Below are positions 1-7,070 of a DNA stretch of 64,000 bases, piece after piece. Origin of the DNA: Chryseobacterium joostei. GTDB lineage: Bacteria; Bacteroidota; Bacteroidia; Flavobacteriales; Weeksellaceae. The stretch spans positions 744,001 through 808,000 of the forward strand of contig NZ_CP033926.1 in assembly GCF_003815775.1 (NCBI RefSeq), written 5' to 3'. Position numbers and translations under genes: made by a program. The notes under the pieces are model-generated. The model worked only from the letters and a program-made list of their open reading frames with translations, had not been told where the DNA came from and made no database searches. Position 1 is the first letter of the stretch, and every line of letters starts with the position of its first letter.

Positions 1-291
1 AATGTAATGTCCAACAAGGTTGTTCTTCAGGCAGCATTACAGATTCACTCTGTAGAAGCAAGACACGCTTCACAAGTGAGAAGAATGAGAGCCAATAAAG
101 GTTGGATTGAGCTTGCCAATGGAGGAAATATGCCATCAGCAACTAATCCTGTATATGCCGGAGAAGAAAATATTAACCAGGCTGGCTATAATACAAGTAC
201 CTTATTTGGAGCAGCCGCTGGTTCTGCTGCGTACGACGAAATATTAAGTGGCAGTGATGCACAAACTATTGCATCTCTGTTTATCGTATAG
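1..291 (+). CDS. Ferritin-like domain protein, C-terminal part (gene enters from the left edge)
   Basis: The frame is open back to base 1, so this is the last 96 codons of a longer gene. An ATG at base 7 is probably internal. The stretch ALQIHSVEARHASQVR carries the Glu and His spacing of the last helix of a ferritin-like four-helix bundle. It is followed by a polar tail rich in Ala, Ser and Gly, as in the DUF4439/desiccation-associated ferritin-like proteins of Bacteroidetes. Members usually have about 230-280 residues, so most of the gene lies outside the window. Whether it binds iron cannot be judged because the first ligand helices are missing. A strong terminator hairpin follows about 50 bp after the stop. 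The ferritin-like assignment is fairly safe; the exact role is unknown. Confidence 0.7.
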   Translation, partial: NVMSNKVVLQAALQIHSVEARHASQVRRMRANKGWIELANGGNMPSATNPVYAGEENINQAGYNTSTLFGAAAGSAAYDEILSGSDAQTIASLFIV

Positions 292-343
292 TTCATTATG
301 TTTAATAGAGGTTTTTTTGAAAGCCTCATGATCAAGTTTTCTA

Positions 344-369
344 CCGCTCTGAAAAGAGCGGTTTTTATT
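344..369 (+). terminator. Rho-independent terminator after the ferritin-like gene
   Basis: A perfect 7-bp stem CCGCTCT/AGAGCGG with a GAAA tetraloop is followed directly by a T-rich run. It lies about 50 bp after the stop at 291. Confidence 0.85.
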
Positions 370-490
370 TTTAAACAGAATACATATCATTACATCACAT
401 TGTACTGTTAAAATAAAAAACATATTCAAAATCAACAAAGCAACAAAATTGCATTAAAAATTTAATATTGAGTACAAAGTAACCATATAA

Positions 491-533
491 ACAGTAATCC
501 GCTGTTACAATCTCTATAACCGCGGATTACTAT
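491..533 (-). terminator. Long imperfect hairpin downstream of the AraC remnant
   Basis: AGTAATCCGC (493-502) pairs with GCGGATTACT (522-531), and the inner bases extend the stem imperfectly. It lies 30 bp beyond the 3' end of the leftward AraC remnant and is flanked by T-rich sequence on that strand. A terminator of the former gene is the simplest reading. Confidence 0.5.
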
Positions 534-561
534 TTATAGACCTTATCACATAAAGAAAATC

Positions 562-819
562 CTAGAAAAAACTAGATTCTTTATTAAACCTCAATTTATA
601 GTCAGTTGGGGATAAGCCTGTCTTCTTCTTAAAAACGTCCCGAAATGCTCTCTCATCACTATAGCCCACTTCATACATAATTTCAAAAACACTTTTCCTA
701 CCTCTTTCGAGTAGGCTTTTGGCCGCTTCAATCTTCACTCTCTGCATATATTCAACCGGAGTAATACCGGTTGCTTTAATGAAACGACGGTCAAAATTCC
801 GCCGGCTTACAGCACAGCT
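562..819 (-). pseudogene. AraC-family regulator remnant (C-terminal half of the DNA-binding domain only)
   Basis: The leftward reading from about 816 to 562 encodes AVSRRNFDRRFIKATGITP followed by a complete second helix-turn-helix (IMYEVGYSDERAFRDVFKKKTGLSP). This matches the end of AraC/GlxA-type regulators. Everything upstream is missing: the first recognition helix begins abruptly and there is no effector domain. An ORF continues to an ATG at 906, but those about 30 codons (TEERLEIPTTFKGS and neighbours) are the antisense of a different gene remnant on the + strand, so the 114-codon frame is not a real small regulator. GlxA-type proteins usually have about 320 residues. The join near 815-826 looks like a deletion end point. 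Expression is unlikely because the native promoter and start are gone. Confidence 0.75.
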
Positions 820-823
820 TCCT

Positions 824-988
824 TTAAATGTCGTAGGTATTTCCAGTCTTTCCTCTGTTGAAGAGCTTACCAGAATAGGAGTGAAGCGAATCAGTATGGC
901 TGGCATATTATATTCTGCAGGCTATGAAAAAATAAATTCACTTGTCAAGACCATAAAAGAAGAAAACTCTTTATCTACATTATACTAA
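824..988 (+). pseudogene. PEP mutase / isocitrate-lyase-like family remnant (C-terminus only)
   Basis: On the + strand, about 54 codons read PLNVV...SVEELTRIGVKRISMAG...AGYEKINSLV and then a short charged tail. This matches the C-terminal end of the isocitrate lyase/PEP mutase family, which typically shows ELxxLGVRRISxGxxLxRAA. The family is normally about 250-285 residues, so only the last fifth is present and no active-site loop remains. Upstream, the frame runs into sequence antisense to the AraC remnant. A clear terminator hairpin (1015-1042) still follows. With the AraC remnant pointing the other way, the pair looks like two divergent genes that lost both 5' ends in one deletion. Confidence 0.65.
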
Positions 989-1014
989 GTTATTACAATA
1001 TCATTAAATAGCCC

Positions 1015-1042
1015 AAGCCTTAGTAAAATCTAAGGCTTTATT
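1015..1042 (+). terminator. Terminator after the PEP-mutase-like remnant
   Basis: AAGCCTTAG (1015-1023) and CTAAGGCTT (1030-1038) form a perfect 9-bp stem with a six-base loop, then TATTGT. It is a surviving 3' signal of the broken gene. Confidence 0.7.
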
Positions 1043-1174
1043 GTAAGAAATAAGTCTTATTAAAGGCTGAGTGTTTTAAAATATATAAATCAGGAATAAT
1101 ATACAATTTAACATAATATAAATTATAGGATTTGATTATAATTGCCAAAATGGAGTATTACCTTATCAAAATTC

Positions 1175-1768
1175 TCATTTGTTCAGCTTATCACCTAAAT
1201 ACTCCCTTACAACCTCTAGGAACTCTTTCTTGGTCATAAATCTATCCAGAAACTCATCCAGACTTCCTTCGTTTTCAATATCTTCAAAATACACTTCGTG
1301 GTCTGTACTGTAAACTGTTGGATTAGATTGCTCAGGATCTGCTGTACAAATAAAAAAATGATCCGGATATCCGTATGAATAAAATATGCAGATAAAATCC
1401 GGCTTAGAAACTTTTACAACTTCCTGTACGATACTTTCCTCAATAAGTCCGTCAAATTCCTCCTGATCGTTCGTACCTTCTTTAAAAGGCGTAAAAAACC
1501 AATCTCTGAAAAAATATTGACCGTACGGTAATTCATGATCAGAAAAATAATGCTTCAACAAATCCTCATAAAATTTCTTTTCATCATTTATATACAGATC
1601 CTTGTGCTTGCTATAGAATTCATCAATCCCATAAACGTCCCAGTCTTTATCATATAGATGGTGATTAAAGCTGATGCTCTGCCAGTTTTCAGCAAAACTT
1701 TTATTTGCGTTCACATCATCTGTATTTCCTCCTAAATCATTGATTTTATGTATTATATTTTCGTTCAT
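1175..1768 (-). CDS. Acidic unknown protein, possibly SUKH/SMI1-KNR4-like (immunity-type)
   Basis: 197 residues, strongly acidic, with no signal peptide or membrane segment. The second half (KPDFICIFYSYGYPDHFFICTA, then VYSTDHEVYFEDIENEGSLDEFL) has the order seen at the end of SUKH-fold proteins: a hydrophobic strand, a short phrase naming a value, then an acidic SxxEFL helix. This resemblance is by eye and weak. SUKH proteins are commonly immunity partners of polymorphic toxins in Bacteroidetes. The gene lies 21 bp after another acidic unknown gene on the same strand, so the two are probably co-transcribed. No toxin is adjacent. If not SUKH, I do not recognise it. Confidence 0.6.
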   Translation of the reverse strand: MNENIIHKINDLGGNTDDVNANKSFAENWQSISFNHHLYDKDWDVYGIDEFYSKHKDLYINDEKKFYEDLLKHYFSDHELPYGQYFFRDWFFTPFKEGTNDQEEFDGLIEESIVQEVVKVSKPDFICIFYSYGYPDHFFICTADPEQSNPTVYSTDHEVYFEDIENEGSLDEFLDRFMTKKEFLEVVREYLGDKLNK

Positions 1769-1789
1769 TATATTATTTTCTCTATATAA

Positions 1790-2326
1790 TTACTCTTTAC
1801 TGATCATTCCGCCATTCCAAAGACGATCCGTTATTTCTTCCTTGCCATACTCATAATAATTCCCATCTTTATCCTTATGAGACTGAAAAAGCTTGATATT
1901 ATACCCCTTACAGTTGAGTTTCAAAAACCTTGAATAATAGCCATTTCCAAAACATATGTAACTATAAAACAATGCTTTAAATGATTGATCTTCTGAATCA
2001 GGAGTTTCAAAAATATGTACTCGCCTTACAATTTCTGCCAATTCATCTTTTGTGACCCCATTAACTATCTGAGGATCAGGTAAACTTATATCAAAAGCAA
2101 GATGCTCTGCCCCATCACATTCCCACCATTCCCATAGATTAAACTGAGACATATCTTTTCCTGTCATGCCATGAAGCCTGTCTTCCAATACTTTATATTT
2201 GATATTATCTTCATCTCCTTCTTCATCACATTGGTCAGTATATTCTAAAATAAGCCTCAAAACCTCAGGATATCGCTTTTCTGCAGTCTCCATATCCGGC
2301 TCTATTTCATGTCTTAGTTCTATCAT
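1790..2326 (-). CDS. Acidic protein of unknown function, first gene of a two-gene operon
   Basis: 178 residues, very acidic at the N-terminus (MIELRHEIEPDMETAEKRYPEV, then DQCDEEGDEDN), cytosolic by appearance. The middle contains FNLWEWWECDGAEHLAFDISLPDPQIV and the later part KALFYSYICFGNGYYSRFLKLN, both mixed alpha/beta-looking. I recognise no family. Its size, charge and position directly before another acidic gene suggest a bacterial immunity-protein pair, as often left behind in orphan toxin-immunity loci. That is inference from context only. The intergenic gap to the next gene is 21 bp. Confidence 0.6.
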   Translation of the reverse strand: MIELRHEIEPDMETAEKRYPEVLRLILEYTDQCDEEGDEDNIKYKVLEDRLHGMTGKDMSQFNLWEWWECDGAEHLAFDISLPDPQIVNGVTKDELAEIVRRVHIFETPDSEDQSFKALFYSYICFGNGYYSRFLKLNCKGYNIKLFQSHKDKDGNYYEYGKEEITDRLWNGGMISKE

Positions 2327-2497
2327 TATATACTTATACTCCTATATATTATGTTAAATTAAACTTGTGATAATGACTCTTCTTCTTTTGTTTGCTATTT
2401 TTTTATTTTGTTCATTAAAAATACAAAATCTTGTCACATGGCAACCTCTATTGCTGAGAAAGACAGTAATTTTATGCTAACCAAAAAATGTAATGAT

Positions 2498-2893
2498 ATG
2501 AAACCTAAAATGATTTGGGCCAATCTGGCAGTGGCCAATTTAGAACGTACACAGAAGTTTTATACAGAGTTAGGGTTTAAGCCCAATAATCCGAACAGTT
2601 CTAATGAATTGGTAAGTTTTTTCGTAGGTGAAAAAGATTTTGTTATTCATTTCTTCCTAAAAAACATACTGGAAAGCAATGTGAAGAATGTAAGATTTGG
2701 TGATTCTCAAAATGCCAATGAAATTATATTCACTCTTTCGGCAGAAAGCAAGGAACAGACAGATCTATGGGCTGAGGAAGTTGAAAAAGCGGGTGGAAAA
2801 ATCATCTCCCCTCCCGAAAGCTTTGGAAACAATTATTACGGCTTTGTCTTTGCTGATCCGGACGGACATAAATTTAATGTATTTCATATGTAA
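2498..2893 (+). CDS. VOC-superfamily (glyoxalase/bleomycin-resistance-like) protein
   Basis: 131 residues from the chosen ATG. Reading starts MKPKMIWANLAVANLERTQKFYTELGFKPN, the classic first beta-alpha-beta unit of the vicinal oxygen chelate fold, and ends GFVFADPDGHKFNVFHM, the usual last strand. In-frame ATGs at 2408 and 2474 would add up to 30 residues with no family resemblance, so I chose the ATG at 2498. The first metal-ligand position is Asn (WANLAVAN) rather than the usual His, and no clear Glu is seen at the end, so it may be a binding protein rather than a metalloenzyme. The substrate is unknown. It stands alone between leftward genes and the ArsR operon. Confidence 0.8.
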   Translation: MKPKMIWANLAVANLERTQKFYTELGFKPNNPNSSNELVSFFVGEKDFVIHFFLKNILESNVKNVRFGDSQNANEIIFTLSAESKEQTDLWAEEVEKAGGKIISPPESFGNNYYGFVFADPDGHKFNVFHM

Positions 2894-3228
2894 AGATCTC
2901 AAATACCGATTATTAGCTTTAAAAGTAAAAATCACCATATATCACATTTATTATCAATCAGATAGCATAGGTACTGAATGAAAAAAGACCTCTTATATGA
3001 GCTTCTAATGACTTTTCTGTAAAAACGGCTTATTTAATATTAGGTCATTGCGGAAAATGATCTTTCATAATCTACGGGAAACATTCGATCTAGCTAAGAA
3101 ACATCTCGCTGATAAAGCAGATATCGCAGATCTCATACTTTCATAATCTGCATAATCCCCCAAGATCTGTGAGAAACAATTCAGTTCCGTTAATTATTAA
3201 AATCAATATTTTTTTTAAAAACACTTGC
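2894..3228. other. Intergenic region with degenerate CAGAT-type repeat
   Basis: No gene is seen in the 380 bp between the VOC gene and the ArsR gene. Around 3105-3180 there are several copies of CAGAT or ATCTG words in both orientations (AAGCAGAT, CGCAGATC, AATCTGC, AGATCTGTGAGAAAC). This resembles the dispersed non-coding repeats I know from Chryseobacterium-type genomes. It is degenerate here. The last 45 bp hold the ArsR promoter and operators. Confidence 0.4.
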
Positions 3229-3255
3229 GTAGCTAAATAACTACATATATATTTG
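3225..3255 (+). promoter_or_regulatory. Bacteroidetes-type promoter of the arsR-like gene
   Basis: TTG at 3225-3227 and TATATTTG at 3248-3255 match the -33 and -7 boxes (TTG...TAnnTTTG) with a 20-bp spacer. Transcription would begin about 3261, giving a leader of roughly 12 bases before the ATG at 3274. Confidence 0.7.
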
Positions 3256-3270
3256 TAGTCAAATAACTAC
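3229..3270 (+). promoter_or_regulatory. Two tandem dyad operators over the arsR-like promoter
   Basis: GTAGCTAAATAACTAC (3229-3244) and GTAGTCAAATAACTAC (3255-3270) are near-identical 16-bp dyads, centre to centre 26 bp apart. The second is GTAGT-N6-ACTAC. The first lies between the -33 and -7 boxes. The second overlaps the end of -7, the start site and the leader. Such symmetric sites next to an ArsR-fold gene are typical of autoregulation. Confidence 0.75.
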
Positions 3271-3273
3271 ATA

Positions 3274-3603
3274 ATGAATTTAAGAAGAGATGTATTTCAG
3301 GCGATTGCAGATCCTACCAGAAGATCAATATTGATGCTGGTAGCGGCTCAATCTATGACTGCAGGGGCTATTGCATCTAATTTCGATACGGCAAGACCTA
3401 CCGTTTCCAAGCATCTCCAGATCCTTACAGAATGTGAGTTACTGAGATCTGAACAGAATGGTCGTGAAATTATCTATCACCTAAATCCCAATAAAATGAA
3501 AGAAATAGCCGACTTTATAGAACCATTTCGCAAAATGTGGGATGAGAAATTCAACAAACTGGAAAGTGTCATGAAAGCCTTTCAAAGCATGAATAATAAG
3601 TAA
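3274..3603 (+). CDS. ArsR-family winged-helix repressor (SdpR-like, no metal-box seen)
   Basis: 109 residues. The opening [21 protein letters not shown] and the recognition region [33 protein letters not shown] are textbook ArsR winged-helix sequence: helix 3 to helix 4, then the beta-hairpin wing. The ELCVCDL metal-binding motif of arsenic or cadmium sensors is absent, so it belongs to the group usually paired with SRPBCC (AHSA1) genes. An SRPBCC gene indeed follows 104 bp downstream. Two 16-bp dyads over its promoter suggest that it represses itself and the following genes. The inducer is unknown. Confidence 0.92.
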   Translation: MNLRRDVFQAIADPTRRSILMLVAAQSMTAGAIASNFDTARPTVSKHLQILTECELLRSEQNGREIIYHLNPNKMKEIADFIEPFRKMWDEKFNKLESVMKAFQSMNNK

Positions 3604-3636
3604 TGAGCAATGAGTAATAATACCCAACAACTCCCA

Positions 3637-3680
3637 CTCTAATACTCTAATACTCTAATACTCTAATACTCTAATACTCT
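3637..3680 (+). repeat. 8-bp tandem repeat CTCTAATA, 5.5 copies
   Basis: Five perfect copies of CTCTAATA plus CTCT fill the spacer between the repressor and the SRPBCC gene. A decayed version (ACTCTATAACTCTACCACTC) recurs near 4219-4245 after the SRPBCC gene. Slipped-strand length change is possible. Being outside coding sequence, it could only affect spacing or transcript stability. Confidence 0.9.
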
Positions 3681-3707
3681 CCCACACTCAAACACCAAAC
3701 TCAAAAT

Positions 3708-4172
3708 ATGGAACTTAAAACAAAAATCCACGTAGAAGACGGAAAACAGGAAATCTTCATTATCAGAGAATTTGATCTTCCTGTAGAACTGCTTTTCAAA
3801 GCGTATACAGAAGCTGAACTTTTCGAGCAATGGATGGGAACCAAAGTGACAAAATTTGAAAATAAACAGCACGGGAGTTACCGATTTGAAACCTCAAACC
3901 CTCAAGGTGATGTAGTCTTCAGTGCCAACGGAACCATTCACGACATTATTCAGAATGAGAAAATTACAAGAACCTTCCAGATGGAAAACACTCCTTTTCC
4001 TGCACAGTTCGAGTTTTTAGAATTTGAAAAATTAACGGAAACCACCAGTAAAATTACGATCCAAACCATTTATAAATCTGTGGATTTCAGAGATCAGCAT
4101 CTGAAAATGCCTTTTGCACAGGGTATTAATATGGCGCATAATCGTTTGCAGGAAATGTTAGGTGGCAGGTAA
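3708..4172 (+). CDS. SRPBCC-domain protein (AHSA1 family)
   Basis: 154 residues. IIREFDLPVELLFKAYTEAELFEQWMG and the later FEFLEFEKLTETTSKITIQTIYKSVDFRDQHLKM are the START-like/AHSA1 pattern: first strand, helix with the AxTxxELxxxW phrase, then the long C-terminal helix region ending MAHNRLQEMLGG. These proteins bind hydrophobic ligands in a helix-grip cavity. The usual genetic partner is an ArsR repressor, present just upstream. The spacer between them holds the octamer repeat but no terminator, so co-transcription is likely. The ligand is unknown. Confidence 0.88.
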   Translation: MELKTKIHVEDGKQEIFIIREFDLPVELLFKAYTEAELFEQWMGTKVTKFENKQHGSYRFETSNPQGDVVFSANGTIHDIIQNEKITRTFQMENTPFPAQFEFLEFEKLTETTSKITIQTIYKSVDFRDQHLKMPFAQGINMAHNRLQEMLGGR

Positions 4173-4270
4173 TAGGTTTTAGGTTCTTGGTTATAGAGAT
4201 CATCTCATTCCAAACCAAAACTCTATAACTCTACCACTCTAACACACTCAAACCCTTAAACATAAAACAC

Positions 4271-4849
4271 ATGAATCCAAAAGTTAATTTTTTCTTTGAT
4301 AATGCCACGCAATGGAAAGAAGAATTTGAAAAACTAAGAGCGATTGCCCTAAGCACCGAACTTGTAGAAGATTTAAAATGGGGCTGCCCCTGTTACACCT
4401 ACGAGGGAAAAAATATTTTCTTAATTCACGGATTTAAAGACTATTGTGCAATTCTCTTTTTTAAAGGGGCCTTGATGAAAGACCCTGACCATATTTTGAT
4501 CCGGCAATCTGAAAATGTACAGGCTGCAAGACAAATCCGTTTTACAGAGCTGCAACAAATTATTGATTTGGAAAAAAATCTTCAAGCGTATATGTTTCAA
4601 GCCGTTGAAATTGAAGAATCAGGAGCTAAAGTTGAAATGAAGAAAACCAAGGAATTTGAAATGCCTGAGGAGTTTCAATCTAAACTTGACAATAATTTCG
4701 CATTAAAAGAAGCCTTTGAATCCTTAACACCAGGACGACAAAGAGCTTACCTACTCCATTTTTCTTCTGCCAAGCAGCCTAAAACACGGGAAGCAAGAAT
4801 TGAAAAATGCATCCCTCAAATCCTTATCGGAAAAGGACTAAATGACTAA
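4271..4849 (+). CDS. YdeI/OmdA-family protein with DUF1801-like domain
   Basis: 192 residues. The first about 115 residues (FFFDNATQWKEEFEKLRAIALSTELVEDLKWGCPCYTYEGKNIFLIHGFKDYCAILFFKGALMKD) match DUF1801/YdhG-like proteins. The last 70 (MPEEFQSKLDNNFALKEAFESLTPGRQRAYLLHFSSAKQPKTREARIEKCIPQILIGKGLND) match the YdeI/OmpD-associated domain with its characteristic GRQRxYLxxxxxAKxxxTRxxRIEK run. The biochemical role of the family is not settled. It follows the SRPBCC gene on the same strand with a 98-bp spacer, and the DoxX gene starts 17 bp later, so these stress-type genes probably form one unit. Confidence 0.85.
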   Translation: MNPKVNFFFDNATQWKEEFEKLRAIALSTELVEDLKWGCPCYTYEGKNIFLIHGFKDYCAILFFKGALMKDPDHILIRQSENVQAARQIRFTELQQIIDLEKNLQAYMFQAVEIEESGAKVEMKKTKEFEMPEEFQSKLDNNFALKEAFESLTPGRQRAYLLHFSSAKQPKTREARIEKCIPQILIGKGLND

Positions 4850-4866
4850 TCACAAAAATAAATACC

Positions 4867-5265
4867 ATGGAAACATCAAATAAATCAGAAAAAAGAAAAA
4901 GAATCTTCTACTGGATATTCACCCTATGGATGTCCTTAGGAATGGCCTCTACAGCGATTGTTCAAATCATGCAAAGCAAAGATGAGCTGGCCAACTTCAC
5001 TACCCTCGGCTATCCATCCTATCTCATGATAATCCTCGGAATATGGAAACTACTGGGCGTTATCGCAATACTGATCCCAAAACGTCTGCTTCTTAAAGAA
5101 TGGGCTTACGCAGGCTTTTTCTTTGTAATGTCCGGAGCTGTGATTTCACACCTTATTGTGGGCGATGCTATCGGAAGAACTTTTCCTGCCGTATTACTGC
5201 TTATTTTAGTCATTATTTCATGGTATTTAAGACCTTTAGATAGAAAAATCACTATTATTGATTGA
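4867..5265 (+). CDS. DoxX-family membrane protein
   Basis: 132 residues, four predicted transmembrane segments: FYWIFTLWMSLGMASTAIV, SYLMIILGIWKLLGVIAILIP, WAYAGFFFVMSGAVISHLIVG and FPAVLLLILVIISWYL. The spacing, the GxWKxLGxxAxL phrase and the final RPLDR after TM4 are typical of DoxX/DoxD-like proteins. The family is linked to redox or thiosulfate metabolism in some species, but its role in this small form is unclear. Only 17 bp separates it from the preceding YdeI-like gene, and such DoxX genes commonly sit in ArsR-SRPBCC operons. Confidence 0.88.
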   Translation: METSNKSEKRKRIFYWIFTLWMSLGMASTAIVQIMQSKDELANFTTLGYPSYLMIILGIWKLLGVIAILIPKRLLLKEWAYAGFFFVMSGAVISHLIVGDAIGRTFPAVLLLILVIISWYLRPLDRKITIID

Positions 5266-5359
5266 TTTTAAGATAAAAATCAAAAATTTTATTGTAGATA
5301 AAATCCCTGCAACTTAAGCAAATCCTCATTAGCAAAACCAATAGTAAACAAAACTTGAT

Positions 5360-5914
5360 ATGAAAAAGAAACTCACCCAAGAACAAATCATCGAACTTTT
5401 AAAAATACTAAAAGCCCGTTTTGAAAAAAATATGCACCGCCATAAGGACCTGAAATGGGAGAAAATCCAGGCTAAATTGGAGGTCAGTCCTGAAAAATTA
5501 TGGTCTTTGCACCAAATGGAAGAAACCGAAGGCGAACCAGATGTGGTTGCTTATGATAAAAGAACAGATGAATACCTCTTCTTCGACTGCTCTCCCGAAA
5601 GCCCGAAACGCAGAAGCCTTTGCTATGATTACCAAGCCTGGAATTCACGAAAAGCCAATAAACCTGAAAGTAATGTCATCGATAAAGCTTCTGAAATGGG
5701 AATTGAACTTCTAACCGAAGAACAATACCGCCACCTTCAGGAACTTGGAAAGTTTGATCAAAAGACATCAAGCTGGGTACAAACTCCGGCTTCCATCAGA
5801 GAACTGGGAGGAGCAATCTTTTGTGACAGACGCTACAATACGGTCTTTATGTACCATAATGGTGCAGATTCCTATTATGCTGCAAGAGGATTTAGGGGAT
5901 TATTAAAAATATAA
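5360..5914 (+). CDS. DUF4256-family protein
   Basis: 184 residues, soluble. Reading KKKLTQEQIIELLKILKARFEKNMHRHKDLKW, then GEPDVVAYDKRTDEYLFFDCSPESPKRRSLCYDYQAWNSRK and finally SIRELGGAIFCDRRYNTVFMYHNGADSYYAARGFRGLLKI is the full-length pattern of DUF4256. The function of the family is unknown. Conserved Asp, Cys and Tyr positions in FFDCSPESP and the terminal YYAARGFRG are intact, so nothing suggests decay. It lies 94 bp after the DoxX gene on the same strand and may share its transcript. Confidence 0.85.
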   Translation: MKKKLTQEQIIELLKILKARFEKNMHRHKDLKWEKIQAKLEVSPEKLWSLHQMEETEGEPDVVAYDKRTDEYLFFDCSPESPKRRSLCYDYQAWNSRKANKPESNVIDKASEMGIELLTEEQYRHLQELGKFDQKTSSWVQTPASIRELGGAIFCDRRYNTVFMYHNGADSYYAARGFRGLLKI

Positions 5915-5952
5915 AACGGAGAAACTTACCTGGATTTTTTTCTCAGAAAACA

Positions 5953-6912
5953 TTAGGAATCTCTCAACCAGGGAGATTCCACACTCCAGAATATAATGGT
6001 AACTCCCAGATAGTTTTCTGCATATTCTGTAAATTCTTCTTTTGTAAAATTCTTTCCGGTTTTAGGGTTCTTGTAGGTAAGTGTGGGTTCCTGAACCGCC
6101 ATTGCTACAAGAGAAAGCTTTCCTTTGTATTGATTAAAAAAAGGATAAGAATTTTTCATCTGAGCCTTTTTATTTGGAACAATATCTGGTCCGCCCAAAC
6201 CTATATTATTTTTATAGGCGAAATCAAAAAGTCTGGACATATATTGATGGTCATTGTCCCACTCACAAGGAAAAAAATTGACATACTGCAAAACATAGGA
6301 ATGATGGAAAACACTTCTTGCAAATTTTAGGTTTTCTAATTCAGCCTGAAAATAACGATCGCAGCTAAACCCTGTTTTATCCCCCTTCATTTCAATATCT
6401 ATTGCCGTTTCCGGAAGATTAATCCCTTGAATCTTTCCATCAAATTTCTTTGCCAGTGCTTCTATCAGCTTTTGAAATCTCTTTTGAACTGCAGAATTCC
6501 ATTGCTGGGTTACCCAACCGCTTCCAACAGGTTTATTCTCACCCGGATTATCATATTGAGCAACCAATCCGCCGGCATACTCTTTATCACTCAACAGATA
6601 ATCAGGAATATATCTTGCCTGCGGCTCAAAAAATCTATCCTGAAGCTGGATAAATAACTTTTTATGAATAGAATTTAAATAATCCAGATCTTTTTCAATA
6701 ACAGAAAAATCATACACATCTTTCGATTTTTCCAAAGCTTTCCAGTTATAAACAATCTGCACCCCGCCGATATCTTCCCGCATAATCATCTTTTCAATTT
6801 CCCGAAGATCTCCTGATGAAGTATAAATATAGTTTTGAGGGGACTGTCCCATTAAAAGTGATAAGCCAAAAACAAAGAATCCCAGTCCTATCAACTTAGT
6901 TGCAATTTTCAT
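5953..6912 (-). CDS. Secreted TIM-barrel, glycoside-hydrolase-like protein
   Basis: 319 residues from the chosen ATG at 6912. An in-frame ATG at 6936 would put eight extra residues before the signal peptide (MKIATKLIGLGFFVFGLSLLMGQ). The mature part starts like a (beta/alpha)8 hydrolase: GGVQIVYNWKALEKSKDVYDFSVIEKDLDYLNSIHKKLFIQLQDR, as in GH42/GH5-type families. KKFDGKIQGINLPETAIDIEM places a Glu where a catalytic acid/base is often found. YVNFFPCEW and the closing GVTIIFWSVESPWL are further barrel strands. Substrate and exact family are not recognised. It is convergent with the DUF4256 gene and stands alone. Confidence 0.7.
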   Translation of the reverse strand: MKIATKLIGLGFFVFGLSLLMGQSPQNYIYTSSGDLREIEKMIMREDIGGVQIVYNWKALEKSKDVYDFSVIEKDLDYLNSIHKKLFIQLQDRFFEPQARYIPDYLLSDKEYAGGLVAQYDNPGENKPVGSGWVTQQWNSAVQKRFQKLIEALAKKFDGKIQGINLPETAIDIEMKGDKTGFSCDRYFQAELENLKFARSVFHHSYVLQYVNFFPCEWDNDHQYMSRLFDFAYKNNIGLGGPDIVPNKKAQMKNSYPFFNQYKGKLSLVAMAVQEPTLTYKNPKTGKNFTKEEFTEYAENYLGVTIIFWSVESPWLRDS

Positions 6913-7070
6913 TAAAATCAATTTAAAAGTGTACAATCATTTTCTATGCCTAAATCATTTTCGTCATTTTAAAATTTTAGAAATTATTCTTATTTATAAA
7001 TATTATTCTTTAATATATAAATAGTATTATTATTTTTGGAATTCAAAATCTGACTATAATAATTAAGGAT

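Noticed and set aside
562..906. A 114-codon leftward ORF resembling a small intact AraC-type regulator
   Set aside because: Its first about 30 codons are the antisense of a PEP-mutase-like remnant, and the DNA-binding domain begins in its middle, so it is a chance extension across a deletion join.
5956..5980. Hairpin at the end of the TIM-barrel-like gene as a terminator
   Set aside because: GGAATCTC/GGAGATTCC lies inside the last codons and is not followed by a T run on either strand.
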